A stretch of DNA of 64,000 nt from NCBI GenBank assembly GCA_035222895.1, contig JAVYIG010000064.1, positions 434,001-498,000 on the forward strand, in the 5' to 3' direction. A program made the translations under genes and the position numbers. Positions within the stretch are counted from its first letter, which is position 1. Every line of letters starts with the position of its first letter. Below are positions 1 through 13,885 of this stretch, piece by piece. Source of the stretch: Strongylocentrotus droebachiensis. Lineage: Eukaryota > Echinodermata > Echinoidea > Camarodonta > Strongylocentrotidae. Under the pieces are notes generated by a model that made no database searches, was not told the origin of the DNA, and worked only from the letters and a program-made list of their open reading frames with translations.

Positions 1-3000
1 GGACACGGATATGAAATATTAGAAAGTATATCATAAATACAATTAGGGGTACCAGAAGGGGCTTGTGGGTGTCAGTGTTTGAGGGGGGTGGGGGTGGTGA
101 CAGGGGGATGGACTACGCTGAAGAGATGGGATTGGGAGCAATCGAAATCGTCAACTTTTGATATTAACCTCCAACCGACATTCACATAATTATGATGACG
201 CTCAAAGTTAAAGGAATAAGCAGACATGTTAAATATGTAACATATCTAAGAGACAGGTGAAATATGTAACATAAATAGAAATAACAAGAACCCTTTTAGA
301 TTTATTCCGTTCTGAGTGAAATTGTACCTCAACAAAGGGCCTTTCCAGAAGAGAGGATTACATTGAAATGTAATGGAAGATGATGTTTACATACAATATT
401 TTGTTGTAGATGTTACAGATTAAAGTTGTAGATGACTAAACAAATATTTTTTTCTCATTCAGAAACTAGAAACGTTCATATTGGAAGCAAAATTAATATT
501 TTCTTTTATTTAAGCAATAATAAGAAACGAAATATACAATATCAATCTACAACGTTCTTTTCATATAAATACATTGATTCCATTCAATCCATTTGTCTTA
601 GTTATTTGAAATTGTGGCAAACAAGGGCTTAGACCAAGTTAACTATCATGTTTTCGCCGACACTATTTTATGCCCGACGAAAAGGCCATGCCAGTGAAGG
701 CTGGTGATAACAAAACAAATTATGAACACTACACCCCAGCCTAGCCCCTAACTATATGCAATCATTAATATTTATCCTTTTCTAAATCAAAACGATACGT
801 CAAAAAACATGTCCCCGACGAAACTGGAAGAATAAGAAAAAAGATCATACAGGCGCGTTCACTGATCCATGTAAATGGACACATGTATCCCGCAACAATT
901 GAAAGCTATTTACAACTCTAAATCGAAAATTGAGCTCATTTGCATCCGTTCAATGGCGGCTTGAGCTGGAGGATTGGTAGAAAACTACGGAGCAGGGGTG
1001 CGATATTTATCCTCCATTATACACCCCTTCATGGTGCCTAATGACGTCCTTTGTTAGCGGAAACCATCCGATGTTGGGATTACGAGAGGCGAGATTTTAA
1101 TTGCTTATTGCTCAGCTATACGCATTCATATAAATCTTTTCATAATCATTTTTCTATTTTAGTTTTGCCAAAGCTTCTTTTATTTTTCATTTCTGCAGTG
1201 AAGATTACTTTAAACATTAATGTCCGAAACAGGAAAGTGATTGCTTTTTGCTCATAACAATGTTCCGTTGCCATAAATAGCAAAAGCTACGGAGGAGAAA
1301 AAGGGAGTGGGAGGAGGGTACATAAAATTGAAAAAGACTTTAGTAACGTCGAAAAATTGTGACCTAATACAAACTGTTGGATTCAAAGTATGACAGCTCT
1401 CTTCTTCATGATTATAAAGATGATGATGATAATTATAATAATAATAATTATAATACTACTAATTATACTATAAATAAGAAGAATGATAATAATGATAACA
1501 ATAATAATAATCCGTATTATTTTATTTTACAATTTGATTTTGTTAAAAACAAGAACTTATAAAGTAACAACTAATGCGATCAATGCAAACAACAATATCA
1601 GTTTCGTCTATTAAACATAAAAACTGAGATTGTGTATAAATTACACGTGGTTATTATATTATACTGAAATACTATGTATTCTGAACGTTTTTTTGTCCTC
1701 CCTCCCATGTTATCATCACCTTGCTACACAACTACTTGCATTTGTAATAAATGAGAATCTTTTGATCAATATACAGTAAACAACTAAATTATTCATACAC
1801 TTACCAAGTGGATTTGTCCCGATTTATGTTTCTTGAGAATGTGACATATCAAACTTACATCTAAAAGGTTCCAACAAAGGCCCTAATTCAAACAGTCCAT
1901 CTTTCATTCTTGAGTTACTAACAAAACAAACATATACAATTTAGAAGGGTTATGAATAATTTAGTCGTTAACTTTAAACAGTGTGAGGTATATTTGTTTT
2001 CACCGTTTGGTGTATCAATTTTTAGCCGTTCGTCGTCTCCAGTTTGCCGCGTTTCCGTTGTAAAATTTCTTCTGCGATTTTACTCTCCCCAAGAAGGCTT
2101 CTTTTATTTTACATTTTTATTTTAAACTGTTTTCTTTCTGGTATATCAAAGCGTTCTAATATATCTAACCTTTCGCTGCGATAAACAATCAAAGAAAAAG
2201 AAAACATCCACTCCTCTTTTTGTGGGCACAAGTACTTTATCAATATGTTCGAAGTTGAACTCTAGAGAGTATAGAGACACTTTAGGAAGAAAATGTCGCC
2301 GCATATACAGCCTCGCTCCACACAACCAACAACCCTCTCTCACTCCACCAAAAGTCTATTTACCTTTCATGTACATTAGTCGAAATGAACATGGATTCGT
2401 TTGCGCTGGGGGTATCTTTTTGATATCATCATTGAATTTTATGATATTTGAGGCTAAATGCATTTGAAGGTTGTAAGCAATTTCCGTCTATCAGAGGGGA
2501 TTACCGTAACCGAGCGCAGGCCATTTTTCTCTTTCTGTCCCCAGATCCCTTTTCTCTCTCTCTTGTCTGCCAATGAAAGATGCATAGTTGAGTTTGCAAT
2601 CACCTCGTATTAGCTATTATAGGGTAATCTGCGCTGCACCCCGAGAACTTTTCCTGGCGTACAAGCAACCCCGACAAGTTAAGTCGAAACAATTTGACGT
2701 CAGCGAAATGCGAGAAATTATAGCAGCGAAGTAAAACATGTAATTTGGCTGATGGTTGTTCAGGCATCATTACTTCTCGATGTAGCCACCCATTTAGAAG
2801 ATGGTTGCCATATATCCTTGTTACAGGGTATTACAACAAATAAAAAAGATATTTTTTTCTCTATCAATACCGTTACACAACATGCGTCATTTGCTAACGT
2901 AGGGATGCGTCAGTGATTGGTATGATCCTTGACGCATCGTGTGAGAGTGACTCCGTGTACACATTTGAATGCAAATTGAAAAGTGCAAAAGATTAGCTGA

Positions 3001-3300
3001 ATGTCTTGCGCATATCTTTACAAGCTTGATTGTCGTAGGTAATGACGCACTCAAAATGAGCCTTGTGTACAGCGGGCTCTTACTAAATAACTAGCATAGA
3101 GCGTCAAATTCTGGGAAGAAACAGTTTGGCGTATTACCGGTCAAGCACCCCGTTTACACAGATGATAGGTAACTACCAGACATATGAGAGTGATTTTATG
3201 GACCATCCTGTACAAAAGTAACTTTCGGGTTAAAAACAATAACAAAATAAAAGGGTAGACATAGAGGAAGGATGGGTAAAGGGAAAGACAAAAAAAGATA
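1..3300. other. Non-coding, AT-rich; trinucleotide patch and one complex island
   Basis: No gene is recognised. 1410-1515 is an AT-rich GAT/AAT trinucleotide patch. 2480-3110 is less AT-rich and free of simple repeats. Around 720-830 is a CTAACC-like word followed by GACGAAAC, which recurs elsewhere in the window. Confidence 0.6.
2695..2702. promoter_or_regulatory. Perfect CRE palindrome
   Basis: TGACGTCA lies inside a non-repetitive, more GC-balanced island (about 2480-3110). It binds CREB/ATF factors in animals. A single octamer of this kind is expected about once per 64 kb, so the weight is small. Confidence 0.3.
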
Positions 3301-3303
3301 GGA

Positions 3304-3316
3304 CAGAGAGATAGAT

Positions 3317-3364
<48 letters not shown>

Positions 3365-3464
3365 GGAGAGAATGGGAGTGTGAGAGAAGAGAAAGAGAGA
3401 GAGAGAGAAGGGGAGAGAGAAAGAGAGAGACCATGGAAAGAGAAAAGGAGAGAGAAAGAGAGTA

Positions 3465-3511
<47 letters not shown>

Positions 3512-3537
3512 GAGAGTGAGAGAGAGTGTGAGAGAGA
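3304..3537 (+). repeat. GA-rich microsatellite tract
   Basis: About 230 bp of nearly pure purine are on the plus strand, mostly GA dinucleotides with GGGGAGA and AAAGAGA interruptions. Long Leu/Ser frames on the other strand are artefacts of this tract. Confidence 0.95.
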
Positions 3538-6500
3538 TGGAATCAACAAGACCGAATTGTGATGCATAGCTTTCTCTTCATTTGTTGGAAATTGACATGA
3601 TCGCGCTGCCTCCATTGGTATAAACCAATCGATTGATAGCCAACGTTTAAACCCTTTCTCTAAAAAGTGAGGCAAAATACCTCCAGCTCGCCTGTTTCGG
3701 AATTGAGAAAAGAAGTCAATTTGCTTTGAAATGACTCGCCGATTACTCTGTTAAATCCAACCAAAATGAGTGCACCTTTTGCGCGTGGCACGTGAGAAGG
3801 TTGCAAAACTTCAAGCTGGGAATGAAAAGACAAACAGACAACAAAAAAAGGAGAGTGTAATGGATATTGAGAATTTGATTGGTGGAAATTGTTTGCGCGC
3901 CAATGCACTTCTGTTTAGCCATGACGGTCAACGTGACGAGTGCATGAAGAGGGATAGAAGGTGGTGGTGGGGGAGGGGGGGGGGGGAGGCTTGGGTGTGG
4001 GATGGAGGGGATCTGCAGGTGATTATACAAAATGCTTTTCGTGAGGTTTTGATCTACGTTGTACTGCTTTTTTGTAATCTTTTTATAATTACTTGTAAAT
4101 ATTGTGATTGCATTTGATTGTTTCAATAAAACACATTAAAAAAACCACAAGGGTGTGGACCCATGATTAAAGGTAATGATTAAAGGGATCGATAAAGGCA
4201 TCATTAACTGAGTTATAATTACTTTAAATTCCGTAAATTTGTTGAGGCTGAAAACGAAGAAAACAAATATTATGGAGGGGATGTACACAGGGGTGGATCC
4301 AACCGGCGGCAAGCGAGGGGGCCGAATAGGGGGTCAAATTCGTGAGAAAATGTTTTGAGCGTCGAGTCAGTCAGCAGGCGAATAAGCGGGGGGGGGGGGG
4401 GGTGTTGCTATGGCAGTTAGCCAGTGAAAACGAATTCTAATTGCAAGCATTAGTTTAAACAAACTGAACTTTGTTATTCTCAGCTCATTTTTTCCTGATT
4501 GAGGTGTCATAATTATGAAAGGGCAGAAAATGAACTTTCTAGAAATGTGATTTTCTCTTTGAAATTCAGAAACCGCCCGCCAAATGACTTTTTGGTTTCC
4601 TCTCTTCAAGTTGGTTTTAATCACTCATGTGTGAAATATGCATCATATGAGTTGCTCCAAATGAAAGAAGAGGATTTAAACTTTACAAATATGTGTCATT
4701 TATTAATTATAATTGTGATTAAGTTATGATAAAACATCTCTAATTCTCGGTTTCGTTTTTTTTGGGACGCACTGTAGAATTTCAATATCCGAGATATTTG
4801 TTAAAACAATGAGATCGCAAGTTTGCCGAAAAAGACATGCCAAATCGAAAATTACACGCTCTATCCATTGTTTACATATTTTTATCATGACTATTACAAA
4901 AAATGTTGTCTTGGAATATTAACTTTCTACAATTTACAAGATTTGTGCTCGACTTTCCCATTTTTAGCCAAGATGGCGCACTTGCTAAAACATTGGAAGA
5001 GGTCGTGACGTACACTTCATCTTTACACTAATCCAATGGTCTCTTTACGGATAATGGCTGTTTCAAAATTGACAGTCTGACAGACCAATAGATCTCCTCT
5101 TCGATCTGAACGTGCATCCTTCTAGTTTAATCTAAAAGACCTCCAATCGGCAGTTAAATAAATGAGAAAGTCTCGGAATGATCTTGCCGGACTAGGAGAA
5201 ATAGTTTGTTTTTCAGCATATCACTTTATTGAGACGTTTTACAAGAACATTTTAATTGAGATATTTACAATAGAAGTTTTAAACAGATCTAATAATTGGA
5301 TCGAAGGATGCGTGATAGCTAAATAGCAGAGCAGTGGACTAGTGTAAACTGGCAGTTTTCAGGTTCGAAGGCAAGTCGATGGCCTATAATAAAGCTTTCA
5401 TTATCACTATCAAGTTCCGGAGACCGCCTTCAGGCGTTGATCACCTTCAAGCAATAACTTGTTTCCTTAAACGTCGGTTTATATGAATCTTCACCATTAT
5501 TCAAAGAAGTAAGTCCTACAGAGACTTAAAGGTACTATGTCCCATTTGCATGCCCAAAAAATGAAAAGGTTAAATTCCAACGGCATTTGAAAGATAATTC
5601 TAATTTATAACTTCCCTAAAAAAAAAAGGGGGGGGGGGCTTGAAAATGTCTTTAAATTGGAAATAACAACTATTAGTTGTCGAATCGACTTAGGGGCTAT
5701 AGAGCCAGTAAGTAATAGTCTTGATTTTTAGAGCATTGTACCGAATGGTCGTACGTTTTATGCTGCGCAAAGATTCCATCAGTTTAATTTTGGCCATATT
5801 ACAAGAAGTGGTTTATTGATGTAGACAAATGCTCATGTACCCTTTACAGCTCATTTTATGTATGTTATTACCAAAGAAGAAAAAAGCCAATCAATCACTC
5901 AATAGTGTCTGACAGTAAAGTCTAGCAAGTAAACGGGTTTCCTTGCATAATTTGAATATTAGGACACTGCTAACGTCTACATTTCACAAATAGGACATAC
6001 ATGACATATTCATAATTCCTGCAAAGTTCTACAGAATTTGAGGTAGGCTGCAAAAGGGACATAGTATCTTTAACAACCAGCAATAAATTTTGATCAACAA
6101 TGTCAAAAGCTTGAACACCGTAGTTGGCGCTATTTCACAATCACAGGTTCTGACTGTTGACATGGGTTCTCCACAACACATGCTCCGGTGAGAATTGCTC
6201 CTAGTTCAATTTTCCCACACGAACCGATTTCCGATTTCCCAATTTCAACCATGGGCTAAGCACCACATCCAATTCTAACCCCTAACCTTACTATCTTTGA
6301 AGAAATAAAGCCCGAATTATTATGTCGGATTGTCGGGCCATCGCTATTTTCTATAGTTACATTCCAAAGTTAGGTCAGGGACATGCTATAGATCCATGGT
6401 TATGTTATACAAACTTCTTTTAATTGTAATGCATGACTCTGAAATCGTGCAGTATATTTCTATTCTAACTCCTTAATTTTTTTTACCCATTTTCAACATT

Positions 6501-8110
6501 TCATTATCCTAAAAATACTTTGATGTGAACACGTGCGATGAATCAATGACCGCAAGACAAACAAAAAAGCACCAACTTTATTCTTGTTATCGTGCCAACT
6601 ACATTTAGTTAATATATTCATTGAGTGCGCATTATTAATTTTTATTTCCTTGGGTGTTCCAATTCGGTATTATACAGTTTACACTGAGCGTTTATCTTAC
6701 ATTTCGTTTAAATATCATTATCTATGATAGATGAAGAAAAGGGAAAAAGCTTGACGTGTACTAGAAAGTTAGATTGAGTGGGATGATAAGGGATGGGGAG
6801 TATGTGAAGAGGGAAGGGGCAGATATATAGGGGAATCCGCGCCATGAAACAAAAGGTTTATAGACTGTACAAAATATTGTCTAAAGAGGGGGCTAGTAAT
6901 TTTAGCCGATCGAGGCAGACACATCACTGTTGGGCTCAGAGTATTGCATCTTGGTAGGGCGAAGGAAATATAATGCCACATCTAGTAAATTTAAAGCATT
7001 ATAAGAATCTTAAAATGTAGAACTTTAAAAAAAGAAAGAAGATGTTTTGACAACATTCGATGATGATGAATGAGACTATCATCCCAAAAAAGATCAGAGG
7101 ACACGGAGTAACATTATTATTATAAATATTTATAACAAAATATTCGGGAAGAGGAGGATGACAACTTGAAATGTATTATATTTTATCAACAGAATATATG
7201 ACACGTACTTCTTCTCTACATCTTGTGATTTTCATCACCCACAACTTATACTTAATTTGTTGTAATTCGCTAATTACCTTTTTTTTCTGCATTCACAAAA
7301 TAATAGCTGGTTCGTTTATTTTTGCACACTTAGATTCAATTTTCTACATTATGTATTTTGTCAATGTCTGTTAATTCTATCGAATTATTACACACTGGAT
7401 ATGAACAAATCCCATATTTATAGCTTATAATTTTGTTTACAGATTACATTGACATCAGAGGTCTACATTACAATATTTACAAAATCATAAGAAAAGACAA
7501 AAGATTGCCACGTTTTGTCATACTCCAAATGGATGTGAATAGATCTCTTAGCTGACAGAATAATAGGCCTATCAATTTTACCAAGTATACTAGGCTCTTA
7601 ATGGCATAATTTGTCGTATTTGATAATGTTTTTAGAGGGATATTTAGAGAATGCAAAGTGGATAAAATAGCGTAGTCGTAAGTGCGCCATCTCTTGGTAA
7701 GAATACTACATGGACTTGAACATGGCTAAGCGAATATTCTTTTGTGATAAAGTATAATTCTTGCTCGGAAAAGCGTCACAGTGACATAGGACATGGTCCT
7801 GTAATTTGTGAGCAATGGTTACTACTGATATTGTTATCCTTCTTTGTTGCTTGGGGCATGGAATGACTGCTGACTTCAGCAAATTATGAATTCAATTATG
7901 AATTTCTAATGATGTTTATAAAATAACGGGTTGTCAGATAACTTTAATGGGTGCAATTGGAAAGAAAGGGAACTGAAGGTTAAATGATAATGAATGCAGT
8001 GTATCTGCATAGCGCTCATCTACATAATATTTCGATGTAATTGGATGACGAATAAGATACGTTTCATGTGTGTGTCCTAGTACATACGGTACCCTACTAG
8101 ATACAAAATG
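3538..8110. other. Non-coding stretch
   Basis: G-runs are at 3975-3986 and 4388-4402, the second about 60 bp after GGGTGGATCCAACC (4291), a word typical of a common interspersed repeat. The SINE head at 5313-5480 is listed separately. A CTAACC-like word is at 6270-6290. The remainder is AT-rich without recognisable features. Confidence 0.55.
5313..5480 (+). mobile_element. Degenerate tRNA-derived SINE head
   Basis: GATAGCTAAATAGCAGAGC (5313-5331) and GGTTCGAAGG (5362-5371) look like a decayed A box and an intact B box, about 35 bp apart. The following 100 bp matches the SINE body at 13886-14085 only weakly. It is an old copy or a related family. Confidence 0.4.
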
Positions 8111-8112
8111 GG

Positions 8113-8177
<65 letters not shown>

Positions 8178-8241
8178 GAGAGAGAGTGAGATATAAAGAG
8201 AGATATAAAAAGAGAGATAAAGAGAGAAAGAGATAGAAAAT

Positions 8242-8283
<42 letters not shown>

Positions 8284-8396
8284 AAAACAAATATGATAGA
8301 AGACAGAGTGGTAGAATGAAAGAGAGGTATGGAAAATGAGGGAGGGGGAGAGTGAAAGCGTAAGGCTGGGAGAGAGAGAGAGAGAGAGAGAGAGAT
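8113..8396 (+). repeat. GA-rich microsatellite tract
   Basis: Two long GA blocks (8120-8190 and about 8240-8280) are separated by GATATAAA/GATAAA units, and a third block is at 8369-8394. All purine is on the plus strand. Confidence 0.95.
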
Positions 8397-11264
8397 GGAA
8401 AGATAGAGTTCAGACTCGAGGGAAGGAGAACAAAGCGTAATGATAAGAAGAAATATCCACATCGAAAAGTAAAGCTCAAACTCAAACTGATTAAAAAAAG
8501 ATACACTCCGCCCGCGACTACACGAAGAACAGCAGATCGAGCTGCGCAGACGGGATGTCAAAAGAAACATCCACTTGTTCAAACATTAATTCTGCCGCCC
8601 CCTTCTGGACGAAATTGGGCTCATATAAATGCTTTGTCTTTTTACATTTGTCCTCATTTTATTCTGTAAGCAAATAACAAATTCTAGGTTAGCCGTTTTT
8701 TAGCGATGACACATTCGATGACGTTACCGTTACACTTCTCCCCGTGTCTTACCCCCCCCCCCCCAAACCCCCATCCAGAATATGTCAAAAAGATATTAAT
8801 GCAATAAAGAAGAATGCAGGTAGAAAGTTCCCTACCCCAACAAATAGAAACCACAATACAACACCAATTCAGATAGAAAACCCATGTTTTAAGCCTTTTC
8901 TTTCCATCTGAGGCAAAACGTGGAAAACAAGAGAAAACGGAGAAAAACATCCACACGCGGTTGTCCGGCATTGGCTCCGATCCGGCCACATTTGCTTCAG
9001 GTTTTATTCCGTCAAAGATATGGGTCAATGTTTGGGGTTTTAATGTGATTTTAGGGGAGGTTTAGGTGTATAGGGCCAGGGTTAGGGTTACACTTAGGAT
9101 TGGGTAGTATATTCGGTACTGGGTTGAATTTGGGTAGATCCGTAGGATAGTGACCGGGGAGCCCACAGCCCAAGAGACCGACATCCAACTAGACCGAAAC
9201 TGTCGGTCTCGTGGTCCTTTTAGGCTTTTAGCCACTTTACAGAGGATTCGCTCACTGGACCGAAGGCCGTAGATACCGACAGCCCACGAGTCAGACATTA
9301 ATTCTCTCCTTAAGTTTATCTTTGTTTTGTTGGTATCGTGGGCTGTCGGTCTATACTTCGATAACCCCGGAGCAATAGTCTCCGGAGCTTGTGTCATATA
9401 GAACTTCTACCCCTCTCCTACAAAAGAGACCATCTTTTAGAGAGATAATAGTCAGAGATGAGATCGTGATGCAAACAATGGCTGGTGATAATTGCACACG
9501 CCGCTCACCGCAATGACTTCTAACCTCGCCCCCGTCACAGCCCCGCCATCTATACTTAACGGCAACCCTCTCTCTCTCTCTGGGACTACGATCCGCAAAT
9601 AAACTACGTATTCCATCGATCGAAAAGCATATATATTTCGCAGAGCAAGCATGTAAGAGACGATTTCATACTTCGAAAGAAACAAAATCATCGTATTGTA
9701 ATGGGACAAAGATATATCAGAAAGTAGGCAATGAAATTGGTCAATCTGAGCGAGACCATTGATGTTGTACAATTTTATCAGCGGGTCTTACTTCTCTGTG
9801 TCTGTAGTTTTCGAAATAGCAAGCAAAAAAAATTGACACTGTCTTCTCAACAGTCAAATGGTAATTTCGTTATCAAAATATTATGTTAGATAAGATATGA
9901 AAATTAAAATAGATCACCTTGCTGCCCGAATATTTTGTTATGGCTACCGGTTATGACGCCTGTCCGAAAATGGGTAATTTTAGCTTCCTTTCGGCTGCAG
10001 CCCCAGCCTCACATATAGTACGCCTATCATTGTAGCAATATTACGGAATTATTTATTTTATTTGATTGTGGCCCCAAGTGTCTTATTCAAACTGAATTTT
10101 GTGTAAATAATAATAACTCGCTAGATTTTGTGCCGAAATAACGATGTTACGAGATAACATCATGAGCGAAGGAATATAAAGCTTTTAAAGATTAATGCGT
10201 CAACGAAATTCTTGCAAAGCTTCAGGCAAATCGTTCGTTATTCAAATCGAATAAGTTAATGTTTGCCTTTCTCTTTTTATATGTTTTATTCGAGTATTCA
10301 CCAAAGCGGAAATAAAATCAAAGATCGACCGAATGTTGATGAAAATGTTCTTTTTAATGTTAAATGTTCCATTCGTTGTTATCGAGATTGTTTTATTTAA
10401 TTTAGAAACATGATCGAACTAATAATTGGCTGGTTGATAAACTGGTGTTCAAGGAGGCAGCCATTCAATCAATATTTGGATTAGACGAAGGGAACATACA
10501 TGTATCATGTTGGTTTAAATACTTAGATTTGTCTATATATTCTATTTACTTTTCAACATCTGCATACACAGCACGGTCCTCCTTTCCCTTTCTGCTCTCT
10601 ATTTACTTAGCATTTTCATATTTTGTCGCGAAGAGTTGTTTCCTCATACTTTCAAATTTCTTTGTTATGTTCGAATTTTAGAGCTTTCATGTGCAGTTCA
10701 CTCTCTGCAAGGACCTAACATGTATCTGCTCTGTGCTAAACGTACCGTGCTACTTTAAAATACCCCATTCAATGCACATAATGCGTACAGTAACGTCGTG
10801 AGTGTGGTATATCTTACAGGAAATTCTAGCTTTGTAGGTGTTTTCAAAGCTTGCTATAGACGTAGTCATTTCCAATCTAGAATAATTATACAGATTTCGG
10901 AATGCACAAGATTTAACTCTTTGCATGCCACATAGATTATATATCTGTGCCATATTTTATTCATTATGGGATAGATATTATATACCAAAGGCCTTAAGAT
11001 TATTGAACTGTCTCCAGTGCATAATTAATATATACTGATGTTTAAAGGGTTGTAATGGAGCTAAACACGACCGGAACATTTTGCAAATCGTGAATTACAA
11101 ATCCTTTTTGTTAATAGTGTTTTATGCAAAATTGCACGTATGGTAAATGAGCGACCATGCAGAGAGAAGAAAGCATCCGAAGAGTTAATGAATCAGATTG
11201 ACCGAGCCATACATCTACATGTCAATTTATGTTTCTTTTAATTTGATGATGAGAGAGAAAGCGC
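8397..11264. other. Non-coding stretch
   Basis: It holds a C-run at 8752-8764 and the hairpin-rich repeat at 9060-9380. A CTCTCTCTCT patch lies near 9569-9580. From 9800 to 11260 it is AT-rich with nothing recognised. Confidence 0.55.
9060..9380. repeat. Hairpin-rich interspersed repeat
   Basis: Two perfect inverted pairs share the word GACCGACA/TGTCGGTC: 9174-9183 with 9201-9210 (10-bp arms), and 9275-9289 with 9336-9350 (15-bp arms ACCGACAGCCCACGA). A degenerate direct copy of the second arm lies at about 9159-9170. The left part (9060-9090) contains GGTTAGGGTTA. It looks like a piece of a foldable repeat family, but no ends or duplications were found. Confidence 0.6.
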
Positions 11265-13852
11265 AATTTATTTATCTATTTATTCAGTTTTATTTAAAAA
11301 CAGGGTAGTCTTTTCAGTGCCAGAGGCCTGCTTTACAAAAGAGCCCTGTACATACAAAGATTTACAAAAAATAGAATACATTGTAAAAAAACAAAGACAT
11401 TATATAAACAAGATACCATAAGAGAGCTAAAACAACTTAAAAACTAGATCAAAATTAACATAAGGCCTGAACTATTAAACATTAAGATATTATTGATACA
11501 ATACAAAATACAAATACAAATACACATGTCATAAATAAATAACAGACATAAAATCAAAAGGGTAAAAGGTAAGAAATAATACTACTACAGACTACACAAC
11601 TACAAACAAACAAAACAAACAAAACTAACTGTAATAAGTCATAATATAACATTAGGTACCAGTGCATGCATTAAAGTGGAGGGAGTGATTTAATTTGTTT
11701 TTTGAACATTTGGAGTGAAGTTGCCGTGCGAATATGAGTCGGTAGATTGTTATAGATGCTTGGAGCGATGAAAGAAAAAGATCGTTTTTTAAATTCAGTC
11801 TTAGGTTTTGGGATAAATAAGGGATTCAAGGTAGAATGACGAGTAACATAGTAAACTGGACGTTTACAAGCAAAAGGTTCTAAATAATAAGGGGCTAGAT
11901 TATTGAGTATTTTGTAGACGAAAATATAGTAGTGGTAGTTGATTCTATTTTCAACACTTTGCCATTGAAGAGTGCTTAAAAGTGTCTTTTGGGGTTAAAT
12001 AGTCTGCATTAAGGACTAATCTTGCATACCTGTTCTGCGTCCTCTGTAATTTGAGTAAATCTTTCTTTTTGCACTTGCCCCAAACAACTGAACAGTAATC
12101 TATATGTGGAAGAATGAGTGAGTAATAAAGATGTTTCAGTAGGCTTTGGTTCAAATAACTCTTAATCCTTCTAGTGCATGCAATAGCCCGATTAATCTTA
12201 TTAGTCACATTCAATATGTGTGGTGTCCAACTTAGACTTTGGTCAAGGGTTACGCCTAAATATTTGATCTCGGTAACATTCTCAAGATAGTCTCGTCCAT
12301 GACAGATTTTCAAAATTTGGTTATTAGTTTTATGTTTCGTTCTAAAGACCATCACTTTAGTTTTCTTTGCATTTATTTCCATACTATTTATTTCAAACCA
12401 TTTACGCAGTAAACCATAATATTTTTGTAGTTTCTTCTGACTGCTTTTTAAATTGTTACCTTTACAAAACAGTGCCGTGTCATCAGCGTACAGAGCAATT
12501 TTGGTTTGTTTACTAAATTTCAAGTTACACATATCATTAAGAAATAAGCAAAAAATTAGGGGGGCCAAAATAGACCCTTGGGGCACACCGGAGTAAATAT
12601 GTAGAAAATTGCTTTGGACACCTTGAAATGAGACGCATTGTTGCCTATTCGTTAGGTATGAAGAGAACCAGTCTAATTCAACAGAATTAATACCATAATA
12701 TGGCATTTTTAATAACAATATTTCGTGAGATATAACATCAAACGCCTTTTTGAGATCAAGGAATATCGCCCCTGTTATCAAACCACAGTCAATATTGTTT
12801 AACAAGTAATCAGTTATTTCAATTAGACAAGTTGCAGTTGAATGCTTTGGGCGAAAACCCAATTGGCGCTGAGATAGCAGTTTGTATTCTTGAAGATACT
12901 CATAAAGCTGGGCATGGACTGCCTTTTCAAGTATCTTGGACAGACAGGACAATAAAGAAATTGGCCTATAATTGCCAATGTCACTTGTTTCACTACTTTT
13001 TGGTACTGGAATAATCTTGGCTCTTTTGAAATCACTTGGGAAGCATCCTGAGCTTAGAGATTTGTTAAAGACTATTGAGAGTGGTTCAGCAATAAAAGGG
13101 GCAGCGATTTTCAATAATCTTGGATGTAAGTCATCCAGACCAACAGCTTTGTTAACATCAATTTTCTCAAGTTCTCTTTTTACAAACTCCGAATCTATGC
13201 TTTGGAATTTAAACGTTGATCCAACCTTTGATAATGTATTCAAGGAATTTAAACTTTGTTGGTTAAGAGGAGAATGTCGTTTTCCAATACTAACAAACAA
13301 TTCATTGAATGACGTTGCAATTTCTACTTTATCTGAAGTCATATGAGTCCCTGTGTTAATATTCGGATTAACTGAAACCTTTTTCTTCGGGAGTAATTTT
13401 TTCAGGACTTTCCACGAATCTTGCAATTTGTTTGCACATTGTTGAAATTTGTTGCGAAAAAAGTCCCTTTTCAGCTTTTTATTTAAGATATTTACTTTAT
13501 TTCTGAGATATTTATATTTATTCCAAAGTTCATTGGTTTCCTGACCTGCTTCTGCTGATTTTTTAAGTTTGTCAAACTTTCTTTTATAATAGTCACGATC
13601 CCTAGATAGAGCCAGGTATTCAGTTGTAATCCAAGGAGACCCATTTAGTTTCTTTCTTACTGTAACATGGGGAGCATGTTTATCAGCTAATGCCTTGAAT
13701 GCTTCACTGAATTTCTCCCAGCAATACTCTACGTCCTCTTCGGACGATAATAGATCATTCCATTGTATTTTACATAGGTCTTCGACAAAATCTTCGACGA
13801 AAAAATGCCTAAACGATCTAAATCTAACCCTATGTGACGTACTGTGTACGTC
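11265..13852 (-). mobile_element. CR1-like non-LTR retrotransposon, 5'-truncated copy
   Basis: On the minus strand the element runs from about 13852 (truncated within the linker between endonuclease and reverse transcriptase) to a 3' tail of degenerate AAATA/GATA units at 11266-11290. A 3' UTR of about 370 bp follows the ORF2 stop at 11671, and CTACCCTGT (plus-strand 11300-11308) lies just before the tail, as in the LINE at 15740-19508. The two reverse transcriptases differ widely, so these are separate families sharing a 3' end. A SINE begins about 35 bp beyond the truncation point. Confidence 0.88.
11671..13850 (-). pseudogene. LINE ORF2 remnant: reverse transcriptase without endonuclease, one frameshift
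   Basis: The reading frame is open from about 13850 and encodes the linker (VRFRSFRHFFVEDF, then PWITTEYLALSRDRDYYKRK) and a full reverse transcriptase: NYRPISLLSCLSKILEKA, LGFRPKHSTATCL, AIFLDLKKAFD, SGVPQGSILAPLIFC and LYADDTAL. The upstream stop (TAA near 13855) and absence of APE motifs show that the endonuclease is gone. Near the C-terminus the frame shifts at an A4 run (plus strand 11978-11981): the uncorrected frame ends at 11951, while with one base fewer it continues as DTLSTLQWQ and onward to the natural TAA at 11673-11671 (ending FKKQIKSLPPL). Apart from this single indel, the rest is undamaged, so the insertion is not very old. The product could not support its own transposition. 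Confidence 0.87.
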
Positions 13853-13885
13853 AGATTATGGAATATATTAAATATATATGCATGT

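Noticed and set aside
3141-3675. Long Leu/Ser-rich minus-strand open frames
   Set aside because: They read through the GA microsatellite; both shifted frames are open and repetitive, so they are artefacts.
7934-8582. Minus-strand frames of 161 and 190 residues
   Set aside because: Almost wholly SLSLSL from GA repeats; no real protein content.
9060-9100. Interstitial telomere repeat
   Set aside because: Only two GGTTAGGGTTA-like words; too short and impure to call.
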